Source: Alphaproteobacteria bacterium (lineage in GTDB: Bacteria > Pseudomonadota > Alphaproteobacteria > Rhodobacterales > Rhodobacteraceae). Taken from it: DNA of 51,762 nucleotides. Made by a program: the position numbers and the translations under genes. This document shows, piece by piece, positions 16,361-24,459 of this stretch. Each line of letters opens with the position of its first letter. Within the stretch, counting starts at the first letter, position 1. The notes under the pieces were generated by a model. The model saw only the letters and a program-made list of their open reading frames with translations. It had not been told where the DNA came from and ran no database searches. The stretch spans positions 1 to 51,762 of the forward strand of contig JAUIIR010000026.1 in the NCBI GenBank assembly GCA_030431485.1. The letters run 5' to 3'.

Positions 16361-17124
16361 GGATCCACCGCCATCGAGCGGAACTTGCGCTCATCCGCGA
16401 GGGTCGCGGCATCAACGACCCCAAGCTGGCCGGCACTGACGCCTTGCGCCGCTTCCAGCCGCCAGATCTGGGTCAGGATGATGCCAAGCTCTGCGGTGAC
16501 ACGGGTGTTGAGATCGACGGCGGCTTTCAGCCCGTCCTGATCGTCGATGAGCCCGACCATGGTCTCGAGCCGTTCGAGGCTTTGCCCCGCCTCTTCATGG
16601 CTTTCTTGCGCTGCGACCGACAGCATAGCGCTGGCCCCGGCAGAGGCGGCGATGCGGTTGTCGGCGGGCTGATCGGAGCCCGAGAGGGTGCTTAGGCGTT
16701 CCGAGGTGAAGCCGCTGCCCGAAAGCACGCGCTCAACCGAGGCCGAGAGTTCCGCGCCGGGATTGAACCCGCTCAGGAAATCACCGCTGGCCAGCGACTG
16801 TGCCGTATTGAGGGGGGCCACCAGCTTGCCGCGAAGGGCGCGGAACTCTTCGACTGTGGCAAAGAGTTCGCCGAGCCCGCTGCCCTCGATGAGCGAGGTC
16901 AGTTGCGCCTCGAGGTTCGTGAGCTGCGACAGCTGGGTTTCCAGTTCCAGCCGCATGGTGGCGAGCTGCTGCATTTGGACATTCAGGTCCTCGGCCATGT
17001 GTTCGAGCTGGGCCACGAGTTGACCAAGCTGCGAGCCATCAAAGGTTGGTACGCCCTGGGCCGTGGCGGGCGAGGCAAACCCGAGCGTGGTGACCGCAGT
17101 CACGGTCAGGAGAAGCTGTCTCAT
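16357..17124 (-). CDS. virB5: VirB5 minor pilin / pilus-tip protein
   Basis: A 255-residue secreted protein. The signal peptide ends at about residue 21 (SPATA), giving a mature start AQGVPT. The mature protein is almost entirely helical with Gln/Leu-rich coiled segments, as in VirB5/TraC. It overlaps both neighbours by ATGA. Residues 22-50 and 201-255 match, without gaps, the two ends of the upstream transglycosylase (17121-18233), so the two are paralogues apart from the inserted domain. Confidence 0.85.
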   Translation of the reverse strand: MRQLLLTVTAVTTLGFASPATAQGVPTFDGSQLGQLVAQLEHMAEDLNVQMQQLATMRLELETQLSQLTNLEAQLTSLIEGSGLGELFATVEEFRALRGKLVAPLNTAQSLASGDFLSGFNPGAELSASVERVLSGSGFTSERLSTLSGSDQPADNRIAASAGASAMLSVAAQESHEEAGQSLERLETMVGLIDDQDGLKAAVDLNTRVTAELGIILTQIWRLEAAQGVSAGQLGVVDAATLADERKFRSMAVDP

Positions 17125-18233
17125 TCGGGAACTCCCATCTGCATGAAGTCGCGCTCGGCCAGGCGGTCGGCGACGAGGTGCTGCGCATAGGCCGCCTCGC
17201 GCTGCTGGTTTGCCGCCATCAACCGGACGCGGAGGTTGAGGATGCGGCCAATCTCGGCCTTGGCGTAGGTGTTGAGCTCCCAGGCCGCCTTGGCATTGGG
17301 TTGCGCATCGATCTGCAGGATGATCGCGCGAAGGCGGTTGATCACCTGTTCGGTGGTGGCCGAGCTGTCGGCGGCGTAATAGATGCCCGCCTCGGAGATG
17401 CTGGCATATTCGGCCAGAGCAAAGTCCGAGGGCGAGAGCGTGCCAAGCGCATCGGCGCCGCCCACGACGGCCAGGTATTCGTTGTAGAACTTCGAGATGT
17501 TGCGGACGTAACCTTGGGTCTCGGCAAAGGGCGGCACGCCCCCGTATTCGATCACCCGGCCGGGGCCAGCGTTATAGGCCGCGAGCGCATGGGGGATGTT
17601 GCCGAAGCGGTTCAGTTGCGTGGTGATGTAACGCGCGCCGCCGCGCAAGTTGTCTTTCACATCATAGCGATCGACGCCGAGGTCAGACGCGGTGCCGGGC
17701 ATGAGCTGGGTCAGGCCATAGGCCCCCACAGTGCTTTCGGCAGCGACGTTGAAGCGGCTCTCCTGCTTGATCAGGGCCTGAAAGAGGCAGCGCCATTGGG
17801 TGGCCGAGAGACCCGCGCGGGCCACACCGGGGGCGCCTGCGAACTCACCCGCGACCTCGACGATCATCATCTCGACGGTCTCGCGGCCCTCGCCGAAGAG
17901 GCGGCTGTTCATCGGGCTTGGATCGGTATTGGGATAGACAGCCGCCACCCCGAAATCCGCATTGCCCTCGAGCGCGCGGATATCGAAGCCGGGGCCGGTG
18001 ATGGCCGCCGTCATCTCCTCGAGGACGCGCAGCTGGTCGGCCTGGACGTCGGCCAGGGTCGACTCTGTCCGATCCTTGTCCTGCTGGACGCCGAGATCCT
18101 CGGCGAGCGCGGCCACCCGCGCGATGGCGCGACCGATCGCGGAATTGTCCTGCGTCGGCACGCCCTGGGCATGCGCGGGCAGGGCGCCAAGGCCAAGGCA
18201 GAGCCCGGCGGATATGATCGCGGCGCGGCTCAT
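17121..18233 (-). CDS. Lytic transglycosylase with VirB5-like ends (VirB5-SLT-VirB5 chimera)
   Basis: A 370-residue secreted protein with a signal peptide to about residue 21, then AQGVPT as in VirB5. A soluble lytic transglycosylase domain at about 145-250 has catalytic E158 in IKQESRFN, GAYGLTQLMPG, and ALAAYNAGPGRV. The first 29 mature residues and the last 55 match VirB5 next door: 16 of 29 and 20 of 55 identical by hand alignment, no gaps. The ATG at 18233 is chosen because it makes an ATGA overlap with the upstream lipoprotein stop; the longer frame to 18413 has no signal peptide. It probably opens peptidoglycan for the pilus, perhaps delivered as a VirB5-like pilus component. Confidence 0.88.
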   Translation of the reverse strand: MSRAAIISAGLCLGLGALPAHAQGVPTQDNSAIGRAIARVAALAEDLGVQQDKDRTESTLADVQADQLRVLEEMTAAITGPGFDIRALEGNADFGVAAVYPNTDPSPMNSRLFGEGRETVEMMIVEVAGEFAGAPGVARAGLSATQWRCLFQALIKQESRFNVAAESTVGAYGLTQLMPGTASDLGVDRYDVKDNLRGGARYITTQLNRFGNIPHALAAYNAGPGRVIEYGGVPPFAETQGYVRNISKFYNEYLAVVGGADALGTLSPSDFALAEYASISEAGIYYAADSSATTEQVINRLRAIILQIDAQPNAKAAWELNTYAKAEIGRILNLRVRLMAANQQREAAYAQHLVADRLAERDFMQMGVPE

Positions 18234-18439
18234 TCCGAACGGGGCAGGGGCTCGAAGGTGCAGTCGGGCTTGGCCGTTGCGTGAGCCGGTGCGCCCATGG
18301 TCGAGAAGGACAGGGCGGACCGCGTCACCTGCGGCGCGCCGTTGCGTCCGAAGCAGGGCGAGGTTTTCTCGGTGTATTTCTCGCAAGCGGCCAGCAGGCT
18401 TGCGGCCGCGCAAAGCGCGAGGAGAGGTTTCGAACTCAT
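18230..18439 (-). CDS. virB7: VirB7-like lipoprotein
   Basis: A 69-residue lipoprotein. The signal sequence ends in the lipobox L-A-A-C19, followed by the SPCFGRNG motif common in small T4SS lipoproteins of this group. It would anchor VirB9 in the outer membrane. It overlaps virB4 upstream and the transglycosylase downstream by ATGA at both ends. Confidence 0.75.
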   Translation of the reverse strand: MSSKPLLALCAAASLLAACEKYTEKTSPCFGRNGAPQVTRSALSFSTMGAPAHATAKPDCTFEPLPRSE

Positions 18440-20829
18440 ATCACATGTCTCCAGAAATCAGGGTTGGCGCGCCAATCGGCGGGCACGCGGGCCTCGCCGG
18501 TGGCGCCGCCGCCAAGGATGGGGAGGAGGTCGCCCAAAGCGGAGAGGTCCGCATCGACGAAGACGCTGTCACCGGCTGAGCGCACCAGCGCGATGCGCTG
18601 GCCGATTGTGGGCTGGACAAGGAGGGCGGCCTCCTTGGCGTTCACGCGCAGGAAGTCGTAGTCAGAGATGGTGGCGCGGTCGTTCGGGAAGAGGATCTGG
18701 GTGGGCACCGTCTCGACGATGGTCTTGCCGACGCGGCTGTCGCGGAGCTGGCTCGGATATTGCGTCATCATGATTACGACGCAGTTCATCTTGCGCAGGG
18801 TCACCAGCCAGTTTTCCAGCCGCGCCCCGAAGTAGGGATCGTCCAAAAGCTTCCAGGCTTCGTCGAGCACGATGATGGTGGGGCGGCGATCCTCGACCAC
18901 GCGTTCGATCTGGCGGAAGATGTAGGAGAGCACCGCCATGCGCTCGGTCGTCATGTCGAGGATCTCGGTCATGTCAAACCCGACGATGTTACCCGCGAGA
19001 TTGAGGCCCGCGCCCCGCTCGGGTTCGTCGAAAACCCATCCGTAACGTCCACCCGGCGCCCATTCGGCAACGCGGGACTGCAGCTCGCCATCATCATCGA
19101 GCGACTGAAACAGCGTCTCGAAACTCGCGAAGCGCTGGAGCGAGCCCTCGGCATGGGCATTTTGCGAGACCGCGCTCTGGATATGGCGGGATTGCTCGCC
19201 CGTGAGGGTTCCATTTCGTGTGAGAAGTGTCGCAAGCCAGTCCGAGAGCCAGGCGCGGCCGCGCTCGTCGGTTTCGGTGGCGAGCGGGTTCAGACCTGTC
19301 GGCACACCGGCGCGGATTTCGTTGTAGCGCCCTCCGAGGGCGCGCACGGCCATCTCGAGGCCGCGATCCTTGTCGAAGAAGAAAAGCCGTGCGCCGACTC
19401 GCTGTGCCTGCGCCGCAAGGAAGGCAGTGGTCAGCGTCTTGCCAGTGCCGGTACGGCCCAGCACGAGGGTATGGCCGACCGTGGGTTCCTTGGCCATACT
19501 GCCCGCCTCGTGAAAATTGAAGCGATAACCAGAGGTGCCAACCGTGGGCAGGACTGAAATGGTCTGACCCCAAGGGGATTGGACAGGACCACGTCCCTCG
19601 ACGCTGCCATGTAGTGCGGCAAAGTCGGCGAAGTTGATCGAGGAGATCGGCGTCTTGCGGGCGCGGTAGCCGAAGTTGCCGGGCGATTGCGCGAAGTAGG
19701 TGGCTTTCAACGCCATGTTCTCGCGCACGATCACCGACATGATCTCCTGTCCGACGCGCTTGATCTGGGCGGCGGCGCGTTCGAGCATGTCGCGGTCTAG
19801 GGCATAGACGGCGATCGAGAGGTGATGGTCGCCAAAGGCGATGCGTCCTGCCTCCTGATCATCGGCGGCCTGGCCGAGTTGTTCCCGCAGGGACACGGCG
19901 GCATCGTCTGAGGCGTGCATCTGGCGGATGATGCGCTGGATGCGTTCGGCCATGATGTTGTTCGGGATCGGGCTGAAGGAGTTCGTCAGAACGATGTCGA
20001 GGGGCAGGTCGAGCGCGTCGAGCAGCGTGACATCCGTGAGGGCCGGATAGGTCTTCATCGAGAAGAGTGCGCCGTATTTGACCTGACCGGTCGCAGCATC
20101 GGTCAGGGTGACGACATCGCCGTCGAAGGTGGCGCGGCAATTGCTCAGGGTGTGCGAGAGAGGCAGGGCGCTTTGCCCGAAGGCGATCGGGGAAAATGCC
20201 CCCGCGTTCAGCGTGTTGAGATAGCCCAGCCATTCTCCGCCCTTGCGGGTCAGCCGCACAGGGTTGGCCGACGCAAGCGCCACTTCGAAGAAGCCCATGA
20301 CCTCATTCAGCTCCTGCAGGCGTGTCGCGCGGTCCTTTACCCAGGCCTTGCGGGCCAGGGCCCGCAGGAGCGGAATGCGGGCAGAGATATCGGGGCGCCG
20401 GATGACGCTGAGATAGAGCTGGCGTTTGGCCGGGCGCAGGTCTTTGACATGGGCCTGCCAGCGCGCGTCGATCGCGGCGGCGAAGCTGTCCCCCTCGATC
20501 GCGCGCATCCCGAGATCCTGCGGCACGGAAATCCGGTGGATGTAGAAACCGAAGGCGTTGCCGGTCTGGGCGACGATGGCAGCGACCGCGCGTTTGAGCG
20601 CGTCGAGCCGGGCGTCCTCAGTGGTCATCGGGTTCAGACCATCAAGGCGCAGGGTCGCCATCAGATCGCCCTCGCGCAGGACCATGACATCATCATCCGC
20701 GAGCGCGAAATACGGCAGGTGTTCGGCGAGATAGCTCTCCCGCGCGAACGCCCCGCCGCCAGCCTGAAGTAGTGCCGTTCCGTGAGTGGAAAGTGTGCCC
20801 GCATCAAGCGCCAAAGCTGTCGCCTCCAT
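18436..20829 (-). CDS. virB4: VirB4 secretion ATPase
   Basis: A 797-residue VirB4/CagE-family ATPase, the largest energiser of the T4SS. Walker A GRTGTGKT lies near residues 454-462 and Walker B TIIVLDEAWKLLDD near 648-660; the N-terminal CagE domain (about 60-300) is complete. I start at the ATG at 20829, which overlaps virB3 by 26 bases and gives a usual VirB4 N-terminus. A frame running up to 20943 adds 38 Ser/Arg-rich residues read from the virB3 region and is rejected. No strong ribosome-binding site is seen, consistent with coupling to virB3. Confidence 0.94.
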   Translation of the reverse strand: MEATALALDAGTLSTHGTALLQAGGGAFARESYLAEHLPYFALADDDVMVLREGDLMATLRLDGLNPMTTEDARLDALKRAVAAIVAQTGNAFGFYIHRISVPQDLGMRAIEGDSFAAAIDARWQAHVKDLRPAKRQLYLSVIRRPDISARIPLLRALARKAWVKDRATRLQELNEVMGFFEVALASANPVRLTRKGGEWLGYLNTLNAGAFSPIAFGQSALPLSHTLSNCRATFDGDVVTLTDAATGQVKYGALFSMKTYPALTDVTLLDALDLPLDIVLTNSFSPIPNNIMAERIQRIIRQMHASDDAAVSLREQLGQAADDQEAGRIAFGDHHLSIAVYALDRDMLERAAAQIKRVGQEIMSVIVRENMALKATYFAQSPGNFGYRARKTPISSINFADFAALHGSVEGRGPVQSPWGQTISVLPTVGTSGYRFNFHEAGSMAKEPTVGHTLVLGRTGTGKTLTTAFLAAQAQRVGARLFFFDKDRGLEMAVRALGGRYNEIRAGVPTGLNPLATETDERGRAWLSDWLATLLTRNGTLTGEQSRHIQSAVSQNAHAEGSLQRFASFETLFQSLDDDGELQSRVAEWAPGGRYGWVFDEPERGAGLNLAGNIVGFDMTEILDMTTERMAVLSYIFRQIERVVEDRRPTIIVLDEAWKLLDDPYFGARLENWLVTLRKMNCVVIMMTQYPSQLRDSRVGKTIVETVPTQILFPNDRATISDYDFLRVNAKEAALLVQPTIGQRIALVRSAGDSVFVDADLSALGDLLPILGGGATGEARVPADWRANPDFWRHVI

Positions 20830-21082
20830 GCAGGGCCCGGTTCTTCGTCGGGCGCACCGATCCATAGGAGACGCGCAGCACTTCGAAGAAATGCGGCTCG
20901 CGGTCGGCGACGAACCAGAGGATCGGATAGGCGACGAGACCAATCAGGAAGAAGACCATCGACTTCGTCCAGATGAACGGCAGAACGACCCCTGTCGCCA
21001 GCACCACGAGGTATCCGACGGGGAGGCCCAGATACTTGGGCGGACGGGCGAGGCCCAGAAAGAGGGGAGATCGTTCTGCCAC
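20804..21082 (-). CDS. virB3: VirB3 inner-membrane protein
   Basis: A 92-residue protein with two hydrophobic segments (about 20-38 and 43-58) and the conserved N-terminal pattern LFLGLARPPKYLG of VirB3. The C-terminal part (HFFEVLRVSYG) is cytosolic. It follows virB2 by 15 bases and overlaps virB4. VirB3 works with VirB4 in pilus biogenesis. Confidence 0.9.
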   Translation of the reverse strand: MAERSPLFLGLARPPKYLGLPVGYLVVLATGVVLPFIWTKSMVFFLIGLVAYPILWFVADREPHFFEVLRVSYGSVRPTKNRALHGGDSFGA

Positions 21083-21097
21083 TGCTCTACTCGGTTC

Positions 21098-21379
21098 TCA
21101 GGAGAAGCCGTCAACGATGGTGCCGGCCGAGAAGATCAGCACGATCCCGATGATGACCGATGCGAACCAGCCCCAGTTCAGCCGTCCCATCATGCACATG
21201 AAGCCGGTGCCGATGACCGCAAGCGTGGCGACCGCGATCCCGATCGGACCGGTCAACGCGGCCTCGACGGTTTCCAGCATGGTCTGGATGGGTGACAAGT
21301 CCTGCGCGAGAGCGGGCGTTGCGAAAGCCGCCAGGGTTGTGGCGGCAGGCAAGAGGCGGCTGAGGCGATGTCGAAGCAT
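21098..21379 (-). CDS. virB2: VirB2 major pilin
   Basis: A 93-residue TrbC/VirB2 prepilin with a signal peptide (cleavage after ATPALA at about 25) and two membrane helices (about 44-62 and 68-88) joined by the short basic loop MMGRLNWGW. The start at 21379 is set by the signal peptide; a longer frame to 21691 is read-through of the upstream transglycosylase region in another frame. It follows virB1 by 16 bases. Confidence 0.92.
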   Translation of the reverse strand: MLRHRLSRLLPAATTLAAFATPALAQDLSPIQTMLETVEAALTGPIGIAVATLAVIGTGFMCMMGRLNWGWFASVIIGIVLIFSAGTIVDGFS

Positions 21380-21395
21380 GCGAAGTTCCCTTGTT

Positions 21396-22094
21396 TTACT
21401 GAAGATCGATGAGGACGGGCGCGCGGGCTGGAACCCGGTCTGCGACGCGGATGTCCGGAGCGGCAACGGGCGTGCCCGCGAGCCTGGAGCGGATCCAATG
21501 GATGCGCGCGATGTAGTCGCGGGTCTCGGCGAAAGGCGGGACACCGGAATATTCGACCACGCGGTGCGGCCCGGCATTATAGGCGGCAAGCGCCAGGTCG
21601 ATGTCCTTGAAGGTCGCAAGCTGCGCCAGCAGGTAGCGCGCTGCGCCATCGAGGTTCTGGGAGGGATCGCGCGGATCGACCCCGAGGGCACGGGCCGTGT
21701 CCGGCATCAGTTGGCCAAGACCATAGGCGCCCTTGGGGCTCAGGGCAGTCGGATTGTAGCTGCTTTCGGCCTCGACCAGAGCGCGGAACAGGATCTGCCA
21801 GTCCTGCGCGTCGAGACCGACGCGACCCAAGGCACGATTGCCCGCATGGCGCTCTGCGGTGGTGCGGATCAGCGCGAGAATGCCGTCGCGACTGGAAGGC
21901 GGTGTGGCGTCCAGCGAGGCCAGAACGACTTCGGCCTCGGTGCTATCATCCAGCCCCGCCCAGGCAGGTCGCTCGCCATGAAAGGTCCAGCCAGAAGTCC
22001 GGGCCGTCCCGTCGCGGCCGAAGGCGATGACGTCAGCCGCGCTCCTCGAGGGTGATGCTGTAATCAGGACCAAAGCGCAGATCGCGCCCGTCAC
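21396..22094 (-). CDS. virB1: VirB1-like lytic transglycosylase
   Basis: A 232-residue secreted muramidase that locally opens the cell wall for the transfer channel. The SLT domain shows the catalytic glutamate in VEAESSYN, GAYGLGQLMPDTA, and LALAAYNAGPHRV. The only start that gives a signal peptide (TGAICALVLITASPSRSA) is the GTG at 22094, inside the preceding gene, so a 62-base overlap is implied; this start is not backed by a strong ribosome-binding site. Its catalytic domain closely resembles that of the chimera at 17121-18233 (both carry GVPPFAET). Confidence 0.85.
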   Translation of the reverse strand: MTGAICALVLITASPSRSAADVIAFGRDGTARTSGWTFHGERPAWAGLDDSTEAEVVLASLDATPPSSRDGILALIRTTAERHAGNRALGRVGLDAQDWQILFRALVEAESSYNPTALSPKGAYGLGQLMPDTARALGVDPRDPSQNLDGAARYLLAQLATFKDIDLALAAYNAGPHRVVEYSGVPPFAETRDYIARIHWIRSRLAGTPVAAPDIRVADRVPARAPVLIDLQ

Positions 22095-22347
22095 CGAACT
22101 CGAGATGATGTTTGAAGAGCCCCGGCCATATGTTGAAATACCGCGGCTCTGGCCCGTGCGGGGTGATCCGGGTCGAGACCAGAATGGCTTCCGGCTCGCC
22201 GTCGCGCAGGTAGATGCACTGGTAGCGCGGCTTGCCATCGTCCGTGAACCCCACGAGTTCATACCGGCAGCGGAACGCGATGCCCTTTTCGGACAGGTCT
22301 TTGACACCATCGATGGTGATCAGGATCTGGTTGCGCGCTATCGGCAT
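22033..22347 (-). CDS. First gene of the virB operon, small protein of unknown function
   Basis: A 104-residue soluble protein without signal peptide or membrane helix, rich in beta-forming and charged residues (NQILITIDG, RCRYELVGF, EAILVSTRITPHG). The ATG at 22347 is about 40 bases downstream of a candidate promoter. Being the leader gene of the virB operon suggests a regulatory or assembly role in transfer, but I do not recognise the family. Confidence 0.7.
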   Translation of the reverse strand: MPIARNQILITIDGVKDLSEKGIAFRCRYELVGFTDDGKPRYQCIYLRDGEPEAILVSTRITPHGPEPRYFNIWPGLFKHHLEFGDGRDLRFGPDYSITLEERG

Positions 22348-22386
22348 GTTCGGACTCTCCCCACGAGAGCCCTTCTACTTCCTGCG

Positions 22387-22415
22387 CTTAAATCCATAAA
22401 GTCATATGGAGTCAA
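22387..22415 (-). promoter_or_regulatory. virB: Candidate virB operon promoter
   Basis: On the minus strand, TTGACT (22410-22415) and TTTAAG (22387-22392) are exactly 17 bases apart, 40 bases before the first virB-operon ATG. Immediately upstream, ACATATTGC occurs twice at 17-base spacing (22420-22428 and 22437-22445), a likely site for a transfer regulator shared with the divergent gene. Confidence 0.45.
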
Positions 22416-22424
22416 TACGACATA

Positions 22425-22453
22425 TTGCAGATAAATACATATTGCGCGATAGT
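22425..22453 (+). promoter_or_regulatory. Candidate promoter of the divergent TrbM-like gene
   Basis: TTGCAG (22425-22430) and GATAGT (22448-22453) are 17 bases apart and point to the gene at 22480. Both lie within or next to the two ACATATTGC repeats, so a protein binding the repeats could control both directions. Confidence 0.3.
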
Positions 22454-22479
22454 CTGCGCAACTTTTGCGGGAGAGTGAC

Positions 22480-23058
22480 ATGAAACGGCAATTGATGGCG
22501 GCGGCGATGGGGGTGATGGCGGTGTTTGGAGCCCCGGAGAAGGCGCAGGCCTATGACATCGACTGCGCCATCATGCTCTGCATGGCGGGTGGTTTCCCCC
22601 CGAGCGCCGTATGTGCACGGGCCTATCGCACCATGATCCGCCGCATCACGCCCTGGCCAAGCCTGCCGCCCTTCGGGGTCTGCACCTTCGCCCATGTGCC
22701 GGTTGAGCTGGGTGGACCCGGCGGAGAGGGTGAGCTCGACACCAACCTGCCGGAGTATGAATGGCTGAACCGCACTCATGTGATCTGGTTCACCGGGCGC
22801 TCCTACGAGCCGCGTGACGAACCACGTCAGTGGGACTGGTCGATCCGCTCCTGCGATCGCGAAAACCGGACATGCCGTTACATTCAGCGGGTCTACGGAT
22901 CCCACACGCCCTGGCCCGCGACATTCATCTCGGAAAGTGGACAAGAGATCGCCTATCCGACCAGTGGCGGTCTTTGGCACTTCTATTCCCGCAGCATCAT
23001 GGTTGAATTTGGCGACTACGAGGGCAACATGGGCCACTCGGAGTGGTTTTCCTACTGA
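22480..23058 (+). CDS. Secreted cysteine-rich conjugation protein, TrbM-like
   Basis: A 192-residue protein with a signal peptide to about residue 24 (EKAQA). The mature N-terminus holds a spaced cysteine pattern, C29, C34 (MLCMAGG), C45 and C68, reminiscent of TrbM/KikA-family periplasmic conjugation proteins. The remainder is Trp/Tyr-rich with a further cysteine pair (RSCDRENRTC). GGGAGAG precedes the ATG at 22480. It is divergent from the virB operon and shares its control region. The TrbM link is by pattern only. Confidence 0.65.
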   Translation: MKRQLMAAAMGVMAVFGAPEKAQAYDIDCAIMLCMAGGFPPSAVCARAYRTMIRRITPWPSLPPFGVCTFAHVPVELGGPGGEGELDTNLPEYEWLNRTHVIWFTGRSYEPRDEPRQWDWSIRSCDRENRTCRYIQRVYGSHTPWPATFISESGQEIAYPTSGGLWHFYSRSIMVEFGDYEGNMGHSEWFSY

Positions 23059-23252
23059 TCTGAACTTTTACTGGGCGTCAGGGAAAACGGGCGCAGCTCG
23101 GCCAGACAAACATCAAAGCGTTCCGGATCGACATGCCAGCGGCGACTCACCGAGCCGTCATTCCAACGGTAATCGGTGAACAGGTGGATCTCCTGCGCAC
23201 CATCGTTCAGAAACCCTTCCTGGAAAGGCCAGCCTGTCTTTCTCTTCGCCAT
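23052..23252 (-). CDS. Small hypothetical protein
   Basis: A 66-residue soluble protein that I do not recognise (FTDYRWNDGSVSRRWHVDPERFDVCLAELRPF). It converges on the TrbM-like gene with a 7-base overlap at the 3' ends. A modest GCGGG lies upstream. It might be a small regulator or a partner of the XRE gene, with which it is co-oriented; it could also be a chance frame. Confidence 0.45.
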   Translation of the reverse strand: MAKRKTGWPFQEGFLNDGAQEIHLFTDYRWNDGSVSRRWHVDPERFDVCLAELRPFSLTPSKSSDQ

Positions 23253-23329
23253 TTACCCGCGCCACTCGTACCGTTCTTGTCCTTGTGTCTTTTCTGCTGA
23301 GCTGTGCGATCAAACTCGGATGAAACGGA

Positions 23330-23539
23330 CTAGCGCTTCACAAAAAGTTCGACGGGATCGACATTGAGCGCCTTGGCGATGCGTTCGAGAAGGTCGAGGG
23401 AGGCGGCGAACTTGGCGTTCTCGACCTTGCCCATATGACCGCGGCTTACGTTGGCTCGATGGGCAAGCTCCTCCTGGCTGAGGCCGCGGGCGCGTCTCAA
23501 ATCCTGGATGTTCTGTGCTACACGGTCCCGCAGTCTCAT
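23330..23539 (-). CDS. XRE-family transcriptional regulator
   Basis: A 69-residue Cro/CI-type helix-turn-helix protein: RRARGLSQEELAHRANVSRGHMGKVENAKF with the usual continuation LDLLERIAKALNVDPVELF. The start at 23539 gives a minimal one-domain repressor; upstream ATGs at 23563 and 23650 would extend into its own control region. A perfect inverted repeat lies 26-46 bases upstream of the chosen start and is a likely autoregulatory operator. Its position beside the transfer genes suggests it controls conjugation. Confidence 0.82.
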   Translation of the reverse strand: MRLRDRVAQNIQDLRRARGLSQEELAHRANVSRGHMGKVENAKFAASLDLLERIAKALNVDPVELFVKR

Positions 23540-23564
23540 GCCTTTGAGACGGACACGGTGCATG

Positions 23565-23585
23565 ATATATCGCCACGCGATATAT
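23565..23585. promoter_or_regulatory. Inverted-repeat operator of the XRE gene
   Basis: ATATATCGC (23565-23573) and GCGATATAT (23577-23585) form a perfect 9-bp inverted repeat with a 3-base spacer. Its size and placement fit a dimeric Cro/CI-type repressor site overlapping the regulator's own promoter. Confidence 0.6.
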
Positions 23586-23739
23586 GTTACATTCGCAGAT
23601 GAAGAGAAGAAATCGTCGAACGGCGCAGGGTTGTAGTGAATATTTGCCAACCAGAAAGCGCGGCATTCGTCTACTCGCTATGTGATGTCATACTGCCAGA
23701 GATTCTTTCATTCCGTAGGTTTGGCATTGCTTTGAAGGA

Positions 23740-24459
23740 CTATTCACCGTCTTTCCTCGGTGCTGCACTAAAGACATATCCGGCGCCATAGACGGTTCTT
23801 ATCAGTTTCGGTGTTTTCGGGTCGTCGCGCAGCTTCTTTCTGAGACGACTTATTCGCGCGTCCATACTTCGATCAAAGGGACCGTCATGGTGACCCACGG
23901 TTGCGTCAAGCAATTGATCGCGGCTCAAGACCCGCCCCGCGGATTCAACGAAAACTTTCAGGAGGGATGCTTCCGATGCACTCAGGGTCTCTATGCTACC
24001 GTCGGAATGGGTCAATGTGCATGCGTTGAAATCGGCCGCCCACTCTCCGAATTCTACGTCCTGTCCAATGGGTTGCAAATTCGGTGTTGAAGACGACGAA
24101 TAGCGCCGCAGAACTGCGCGGACGCGCGCAACCAATTCTCTGGGCTCGAAAGGTTTTACAACATAATCGTCTGCTCCGATTTCCAAGCCTACAACCCGGT
24201 CAGTAACATTGCCGCGTCCAGTTACGACAATTTTCGGCAAAGAGCCCAAATTGCCGGCGTCTTGAAGGAGAGTCATGCCATCACCATCGGGCAAACTCAG
24301 ATCTATCAAGCAGAGATCTGGGACCTGTTTTTTCATAGCGATCTCTAGCTCCGAAAGTTTTCGGAGACACACAACTTGCATGCCTTGTTGCTTGAGCGTC
24401 CGTGATATCAGCTTGGAAATATCTGGATCATCCTCGATTAGGTAGATGAGCGTCCTCAT
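23740..24459 (-). CDS. OmpR-family response regulator
   Basis: A 239-residue regulator. The receiver domain (1-115) has acidic pocket E9/D10/D11, phospho-acceptor D53 in LIDLSLPDG, T80 (VVTGRG) and K102 (VKPFEP). A winged-helix DNA-binding domain (about 140-235) has LSASEASLLKVFVE and the terminal RTVYGAGYVFSA signature. The ATG overlaps the kinase stop as ATGA, so kinase and regulator are made together. It probably controls the catabolic operon that starts divergently at 26639, where 10-base-spaced direct repeats are seen. Confidence 0.92.
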   Translation of the reverse strand: MRTLIYLIEDDPDISKLISRTLKQQGMQVVCLRKLSELEIAMKKQVPDLCLIDLSLPDGDGMTLLQDAGNLGSLPKIVVTGRGNVTDRVVGLEIGADDYVVKPFEPRELVARVRAVLRRYSSSSTPNLQPIGQDVEFGEWAADFNACTLTHSDGSIETLSASEASLLKVFVESAGRVLSRDQLLDATVGHHDGPFDRSMDARISRLRKKLRDDPKTPKLIRTVYGAGYVFSAAPRKDGE

